From JBHPGW01 sp042569785 (GTDB taxonomy: Bacteria > Planctomycetota > Phycisphaerae > Sedimentisphaerales > Anaerobacaceae), in NCBI GenBank assembly GCA_042569785.1, contig JBHPGW010000015.1:1-44323 (forward strand): a DNA stretch of 44,323 nt. The letters are read 5' to 3'. Position 1 is the stretch's first letter; each line of letters starts with the position of its first letter. Below the pieces are notes generated by a model. That model made no database searches and had not been told where the DNA came from. It was given only the letters and a program-made list of their open reading frames with translations. The position numbers were made by a program, and so were the translations under genes. Positions 40,388 to 44,323 of the stretch are shown in pieces.

Positions 40388-41554
40388 TTACAGTTGCGGC
40401 GGCGCTAAACCTCCCGCAGGGTCTGTTTGCGGAGCCGGCATTTGCCTCGGTGTTGGCTCAGTTTGTTTGGTCTGTTTTTTGTTTTTCCTCGGATAAAATC
40501 CCTGGCAGTTAACCCGCAGCTTGTCGCCTTTTGTCGTTGTCACTTCAAAGGTATCTGTGAAATATCTACGGTTAGTTTTTTCAGGCGGAGTAATTTCCAG
40601 CTCAAACTTATATCGGTTTCCGACTTTTTCCATGTTCAAAACTTTTATCATGCCTTTTGCTGATGATGTTTGCGCAATGTCGAAATCTTCGTCGTAGTTG
40701 CTTAGCATCCATAGAGTTTTGGTTACGGAATTTAAGGGCTCGGCCGAACGAATGTAAATCCTGCTGGGATCGCCTTTGAATCTGGCAGTTGTGATAAAGG
40801 GGATGTTAATCTTCTTAGCCTGAGGATGTGTCAAAGTAATGGCAATATTTCCTCTCAATCTCTGGTTAAGTTCATCGATGTCAACGTTTGGCTTGAGAAT
40901 AAATTTTGTACTTTTGGAATTCGGGTCAAACTCGGCAGTTATGCAGTCTGGTTTGGACTTGAAGGAGGTTATTGAAAATTCCTGTCCGTCGAGGCTGGTA
41001 ATTGTTATATCGGGACAGCCGGCGTTTTCTTTATTGAGTTTCAGATTAAGCTTCTTCGGCAAATAAGCGATTTTGGAGACGATATTTGCTTTGATGGTCA
41101 GGGCAATTTTAGAGTTTTCGGGGTCGTTACTCGGCACGGTCAGATTCTTTGAAGCTTTTGCCGGCGAGCTACCTGCCTTATATGTTATATTAATGAAACC
41201 GCTCTCGCCTGGAGCGTATACCTTCTTATTCATTTTGGGGACCGTACAGCCGCAAGCTGCCTTGATCTTGCCGATCTTCAATGCGCTTTTACCAGTATTT
41301 GTGAACTTGAACTTGCACTTATTGCGTGATTTTGGGGTGATGTCGCCGAAGTTATGTACCACTTTTTCAAAGGTAAGTTTGGGGCCGTTCTCTATGGTCT
41401 GCTGGTTTGGGGTGGTTTCGCTGACGATTTGTTTGGGCTGCGGTTCGAGTTTTTTTTCTACTGTTGGCTGCGGGGTTTGCTCCTGACAGCCAGGCAGTAA
41501 AACGTAAATCGTGCAGCAGATAACAGCAATTAACACAAAATAAATTCTTCTCAT
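40388..41554 (-). CDS. DUF1573-domain lipoprotein
   Basis: This 388-residue lipoprotein has a lipobox (IYVLLPGC, Cys at about residue 23). The DUF1573 immunoglobulin-like domain follows at about residues 60-150: VVHNFGDITPKSRNKCKFKF, TNTGKSALKIGKIKAACGCT and VPSNDPENSKIALTI. The CGCT pair and the Asn-Asp-Pro segment are family hallmarks. A second beta-sandwich of about 200 residues follows, and the C-terminus is a Pro/Gln/Thr-rich tail. The role is unknown; many planctomycete genomes place this domain next to cytochromes or thioredoxin-like proteins. It is first in the two-gene unit with the cytochrome. Confidence 0.85.
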   Translation of the reverse strand: MRRIYFVLIAVICCTIYVLLPGCQEQTPQPTVEKKLEPQPKQIVSETTPNQQTIENGPKLTFEKVVHNFGDITPKSRNKCKFKFTNTGKSALKIGKIKAACGCTVPKMNKKVYAPGESGFINITYKAGSSPAKASKNLTVPSNDPENSKIALTIKANIVSKIAYLPKKLNLKLNKENAGCPDITITSLDGQEFSITSFKSKPDCITAEFDPNSKSTKFILKPNVDIDELNQRLRGNIAITLTHPQAKKINIPFITTARFKGDPSRIYIRSAEPLNSVTKTLWMLSNYDEDFDIAQTSSAKGMIKVLNMEKVGNRYKFELEITPPEKTNRRYFTDTFEVTTTKGDKLRVNCQGFYPRKNKKQTKQTEPTPRQMPAPQTDPAGGLAPPQL

Positions 41555-41695
41555 TTCTTGTCTCCGAAATAAAAAACACCTAATTGATCAAATTTCCAAA
41601 AATATTCTAACAGATTAGCCTTAATAATGCAAGTTTCTGCCCCTTGCGAAAATTTACGGATGTTAGGCAGATATGTTCTCATCGGCTATTGTTGT

Positions 41696-42670
41696 TTACC
41701 TCTTTACCGTGTTTTTAGGCTTTGCAAAGGCATTTTTAGTTATTAGCAGCAGCTGTTTGGCGATGGATTTGCAAACATGGAGCAGTGAGAATCTTATTGG
41801 AATAAGCTGTGCGGGCTGGAAATCGGTGCATATATTTTCCTTAAAATCGTCGCCAACGACGTCTATTGTCTCGGTTTTAGAGCATCCAAAAGCCATTTTT
41901 CGGGCGGTTTTTATGATGGGCAGTTTAGATGGGTCTAAATCGATCAATTCTGCGCAGATAGTTTCACATGCTATCGGATCGATCCCTGCGATCAGCCATC
42001 CGAGCGGCCTTGGCCTGCCGTTGATCGGACCTGGGCCATCCATTACCGTTATGGCGTCAATTATTGTCAGGGCAGGGTTGACGGTTTTATACACGTCGAT
42101 AAGGAGTTTGCAAAAGTCATGTTCCACGCCTCCTCGCGCAAAGTGGAGATAGGCCTTTGCTTTTCCGCTGACGGTGCCGAACATGTTTTTGACCGCGAAT
42201 GTGGCGATCAACTGCTGGTGAGATTTGAATTTTGGAAGGTTGATGACGACGTCTGCGTCAAGCGCTATCGAACTTATTGGTATACGTCCATGGCCTGTTT
42301 TGCATTTTCTGGGTTTATCGAGCTGGGTTATGGGTACTGCCATTTTCTTTAAGGTTTCCGTGAGCTTTAGTTTGTCTGCGCATGCGGCGGCGGTACTCCA
42401 GGCAGGCGAATCTCCTACAAAGGGTTTGGCGCCGAAGTCCTTTAATATTTTTGCTATGGCGATGATCAGGGCCGGGTCGGTTTGTGTTGCGCAGCGTCTT
42501 GATTTTGGGGCGATGAAATTCGGTTTTAGCAGGACGCTGTCGCCTGGTTTTATGAATTTTTGGATGCCGCCGAGAAGCTCGAATATCCTTAAAACATTGC
42601 GGTCGATATTTTGTTGGTTGTAGTCGTTACAACGGGCTAAAGCTACTGTTGGGGGTTTTTGATTCTTCAT
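41696..42670 (-). CDS. DUF362-domain protein
   Basis: This 324-residue protein shows the DUF362 pattern. LLKPNFIAPKSRRCATQTDP lies near residue 47, followed by FVGDSPAWSTAAAC. NLPKFKSHQQLIATFAVKNM with FGTVSGKAKAYLHF comes next, then TIIDAITVMDGPGPINGRPR and LIAGIDPIACETICAELI. Unlike many relatives it has no C-terminal 2x[4Fe-4S] ferredoxin domain, and the tail is basic. The biochemical function of the family is unsettled. It begins nine bases after the lipoprotein gene at 42680, so the two form one transcript. Confidence 0.87.
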   Translation of the reverse strand: MKNQKPPTVALARCNDYNQQNIDRNVLRIFELLGGIQKFIKPGDSVLLKPNFIAPKSRRCATQTDPALIIAIAKILKDFGAKPFVGDSPAWSTAAACADKLKLTETLKKMAVPITQLDKPRKCKTGHGRIPISSIALDADVVINLPKFKSHQQLIATFAVKNMFGTVSGKAKAYLHFARGGVEHDFCKLLIDVYKTVNPALTIIDAITVMDGPGPINGRPRPLGWLIAGIDPIACETICAELIDLDPSKLPIIKTARKMAFGCSKTETIDVVGDDFKENICTDFQPAQLIPIRFSLLHVCKSIAKQLLLITKNAFAKPKNTVKR

Positions 42671-42679
42671 ATTGGTTTT

Positions 42680-43501
42680 TTAGTCGCTTGATCTTGCACA
42701 TAGGACCATGTAGGTTCTAATAACTCCAGGGTCACTGAAGAAGTATCCTGCAAGATTGGCGTGGGTGTCCTGGAACTTTGCCGGGCCTAAGTAAAAAAGG
42801 TCTCCTGTGGTCATTTTCAAATTGAAGCCGGCTGAGTCAAAGATGAAATCATTTGTTTTTTCGCGTCTGGCTAATGGTGCAATTATTGTCGAATGAGGCG
42901 GCATAAAGGCCGGTACAAACTCGATGTCCCAGGTTCCCCTGAGTCCAGGGACTTTATTTGCGGTCATTCGCAGGGCTATCAAGCCGGGACCAATGGTAAG
43001 TTCTTCTACAGGCCCGTTGCCTGGCGTATAAAAAAGGGTTCGTTGCTTATCGAATTCGTATATCACGAGCTCATCGCTTTTTCCATCCATGATCAAAAAG
43101 GAGAAAGCCTTGATTTTTTTAGAGCCGGTTCGGCGAAGAATATTTCCAATCTCGTCCCAGTTGTCCATGTCACCTGGGCTCATATAGAAAGCATTTGTAT
43201 TAAATGCCTGATAATCGTTAAATTTCAGATTGCCCCGCGAGCTAAAGGTGTGTATGCCAGGCTTGAGTAACTTCCAGATGTCGTTTAGCTTTGCGAACTT
43301 TTCGGCGGGCGTCTCGAAGATGTAAATGTCGAGGCTTACCGACCGCAGGTAACCTCTGGGCATGCCTGTGTTTGGGTCCGGTGGAGCTAAATCGCCAAAT
43401 TTAACCTTCTCCCATAAAGCAGTAGAGTCCTGGGCCCCATCACAGCCGGCGAGAATAACAACCATACCAATAAAAAGTAGATTTATGACAACTCGAACCA
43501 T
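42680..43501 (-). CDS. lipoprotein of unknown function
   Basis: This 273-residue protein has a clear lipoprotein signal (LLFIGMVVILAGC, Cys at about residue 19). The mature part begins with an acidic linker, then WEKVKFGDLAPPDPNTGMP. A beta-rich domain follows, with SVSLDIYIFETPAEKFAKLN, FLIMDGKSDELVIYEFDKQR and IDFEVP-like strands (TWDIEFVPAFMPPHSTIIAP). No family was recognised. The repeating strand pattern in the C-terminal half suggests a beta-sandwich. It precedes the DUF362 gene by nine bases in the same direction. Confidence 0.75.
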   Translation of the reverse strand: MVRVVINLLFIGMVVILAGCDGAQDSTALWEKVKFGDLAPPDPNTGMPRGYLRSVSLDIYIFETPAEKFAKLNDIWKLLKPGIHTFSSRGNLKFNDYQAFNTNAFYMSPGDMDNWDEIGNILRRTGSKKIKAFSFLIMDGKSDELVIYEFDKQRTLFYTPGNGPVEELTIGPGLIALRMTANKVPGLRGTWDIEFVPAFMPPHSTIIAPLARREKTNDFIFDSAGFNLKMTTGDLFYLGPAKFQDTHANLAGYFFSDPGVIRTYMVLCARSSD

Positions 43502-43624
43502 GCCAATAGATTAGCGTTTGTCGGCATAGGTGTCAATGGTTTGAATTTCGTCCGCGAATTACGTAACATTTACAGCAATGATATGGGGTGAAATGGCAAA
43601 ATGCTTGGGTTATAAATTATTTTC

Positions 43625-43652
43625 TTGCAAACTGATTTTAAACCGATAGGAT
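43625..43652 (+). promoter_or_regulatory. candidate sigma-70 promoter of tRNA-Gln
   Basis: TTGCAA (43625-43630) and TAGGAT (43647-43652) are separated by 16 bases, and the -10 box ends 18 bases before the mature tRNA. The -10 box is a poor match, so this is a weak call. Confidence 0.35.
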
Positions 43653-43670
43653 GGCGGCATAGTTAGTAAT

Positions 43671-43741
43671 TGGGGAATAGTGTAACGGTAGCACGACTGA
43701 CTCTGAATCAGTTAGTCGGGGTTCAAATCCCTGTTCCCCAA
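43671..43741 (+). tRNA. tRNA-Gln(CTG)
   Basis: A 71-base cloverleaf. The acceptor stem is TGGGGAA/TTCCCCA with discriminator A, the anticodon loop CTCTGAA gives CTG, and the T-arm contains GGTTCAAATCC. The first pair U-A is typical of tRNA-Gln. CCA is not encoded. A run of eight T follows and could end transcription. Confidence 0.95.
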
Positions 43742-43842
43742 TTTTTTTCTGACGCAAATTTTATTTTAAGGTAAATCTTAGTACTACAACACCATTTAAC
43801 AATAAAAAATGGTTTAGCCTTAAAATCCGAAGCACGAAACCA

Positions 43843-43983
43843 TAAATCCGAAACAATATCGAAGGTTCAAAATACAAATTCTCAAAACAAAAAACGCCCA
43901 TTTGGCTGGCATCGTTGTTTTAGATTTTGGTAATTTGAATTTTGTATTTGTTTCGAGTTTAGATATTCGGATTTAGAATTTAA
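43843..43983. repeat. large imperfect inverted repeat after tRNA-Gln
   Basis: Two arms (about 43843-43900 and 43910-43983) face each other around a centre CCCATTTGGCTGGC. The left arm contains TAAATCCGAAAC and AAAATACAAATTC. The reverse complement of the right arm contains TAAATCCGAATATC and AAATACAAAATTC in the same order. No coding frame fits. It resembles dispersed palindromic units of intergenic DNA rather than a terminator. Confidence 0.6.
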
Positions 43984-44323
43984 CCTTATTAACATAACTT
44001 CTTGTAAAGCAAAGCACAATCAACGCTGAACAAATCTAAGTAGCGTTGTAGTCTTAAGATGAAAGATCATATCAACAGACGAAACTCAGACAGAATATAT
44101 TACACCAGGCAAAGACAAAAAACCAAAGACGAAGAAAACTAACGACAAGATATAAAGGCACAAGGGCACAAAGGGGCAAAGGCACAAAGTAAAAGATTAA
44201 CCGCGGAGATCACCAATTTCATTGATTTTTCAGTTGTTAAGATGGGCTGATGTTTATTTTTGGTCTTTAAATGGGGATTTTTTCAATCATTTGCGCAGGT
44301 AAAAGTGCAAAAAAGCGCAAAAA
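43984..44323. other. non-coding window end with simple repeats
   Basis: No gene was seen. The stretch has a GGCACAAGGGCACAAAGG word cluster near 44155, like the one near 30590, and ends in GCGCAGGTAAAAGTGCAAAA, which resembles the GCGCATTTTT/GCGCTTTTCTGC block at 36335-36415 on the opposite strand. Confidence 0.6.

Overview
The window looks like chromosomal DNA of a Gram-negative bacterium, by inference an anaerobic or facultative planctomycete of the Phycisphaerae/Sedimentisphaerales type. The inference rests on gene content: a one-strand type II secretion operon with an oversized secretin, a DUF1573 lipoprotein next to a c554-type tetraheme cytochrome, heptose-phosphate enzymes, and intergenic regions full of short dispersed repeats. 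No phylogenetic marker gene is present, so the taxonomic call is tentative.

Layout. (1) 1-2200: two tandem paralogous Gfo/Idh/MocA oxidoreductases, the first cut by the window edge. (2) 2216-7233: an accessory island bounded by two copies of a 156-bp TA-flanked MITE-like element in opposite orientation. It holds a small HTH protein, two different radical-SAM proteins of the spore-photoproduct-lyase (SplB) superfamily, a class I methyltransferase broken by one in-frame stop, an IS21 (istB) remnant, an integrase N-terminal stub and a tRNA-Ser(TGA). (3) 7313-11631: a minus-strand operon for phosphosugar metabolism, made of a DeoR regulator with a four-fold 10-bp operator, a deoxyhypusine-synthase-like protein, GmhA and a PfkB-kinase/HAD-phosphatase fusion. 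(4) 11700-13820: mobile-element debris, with a tRNA-Arg 3' fragment (probable att scar), an IS630 copy with a -1 frameshift and a nonsense codon, a third MITE copy and an IS66 remnant. (5) 13932-17141: a coiled-coil exported protein, a PilZ protein, a TsaC/Sua5-YwlE fusion and RpiB. (6) 17165-30256: a type II secretion operon read right to left (D, E, F, G, H, I, J, K, L, M), with a four-helix-bundle gene bracketed by 32-bp inverted repeats between E and F. (7) 30994-35694: an RRM RNA-binding protein and a BcgI-like restriction-modification locus (nuclease-methylase fusion, HEPN protein, specificity subunit). (8) 36664-43741: a GltS-type transporter, a GspC-like protein, the cytochrome/DUF1573 pair, a DUF362 protein with a lipoprotein, and tRNA-Gln(CTG). 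The end of the window is repeat-rich non-coding DNA.

The strongest candidates for something undescribed are the MITE-bounded dual SplB/methyltransferase island, the inverted-repeat four-helix-bundle cassette inside the secretion operon (which looks like a 23S rRNA intervening sequence placed in an mRNA), and the HEPN protein built into a type IIB-like restriction locus. All function calls come from reading motifs by eye; no database search was run.
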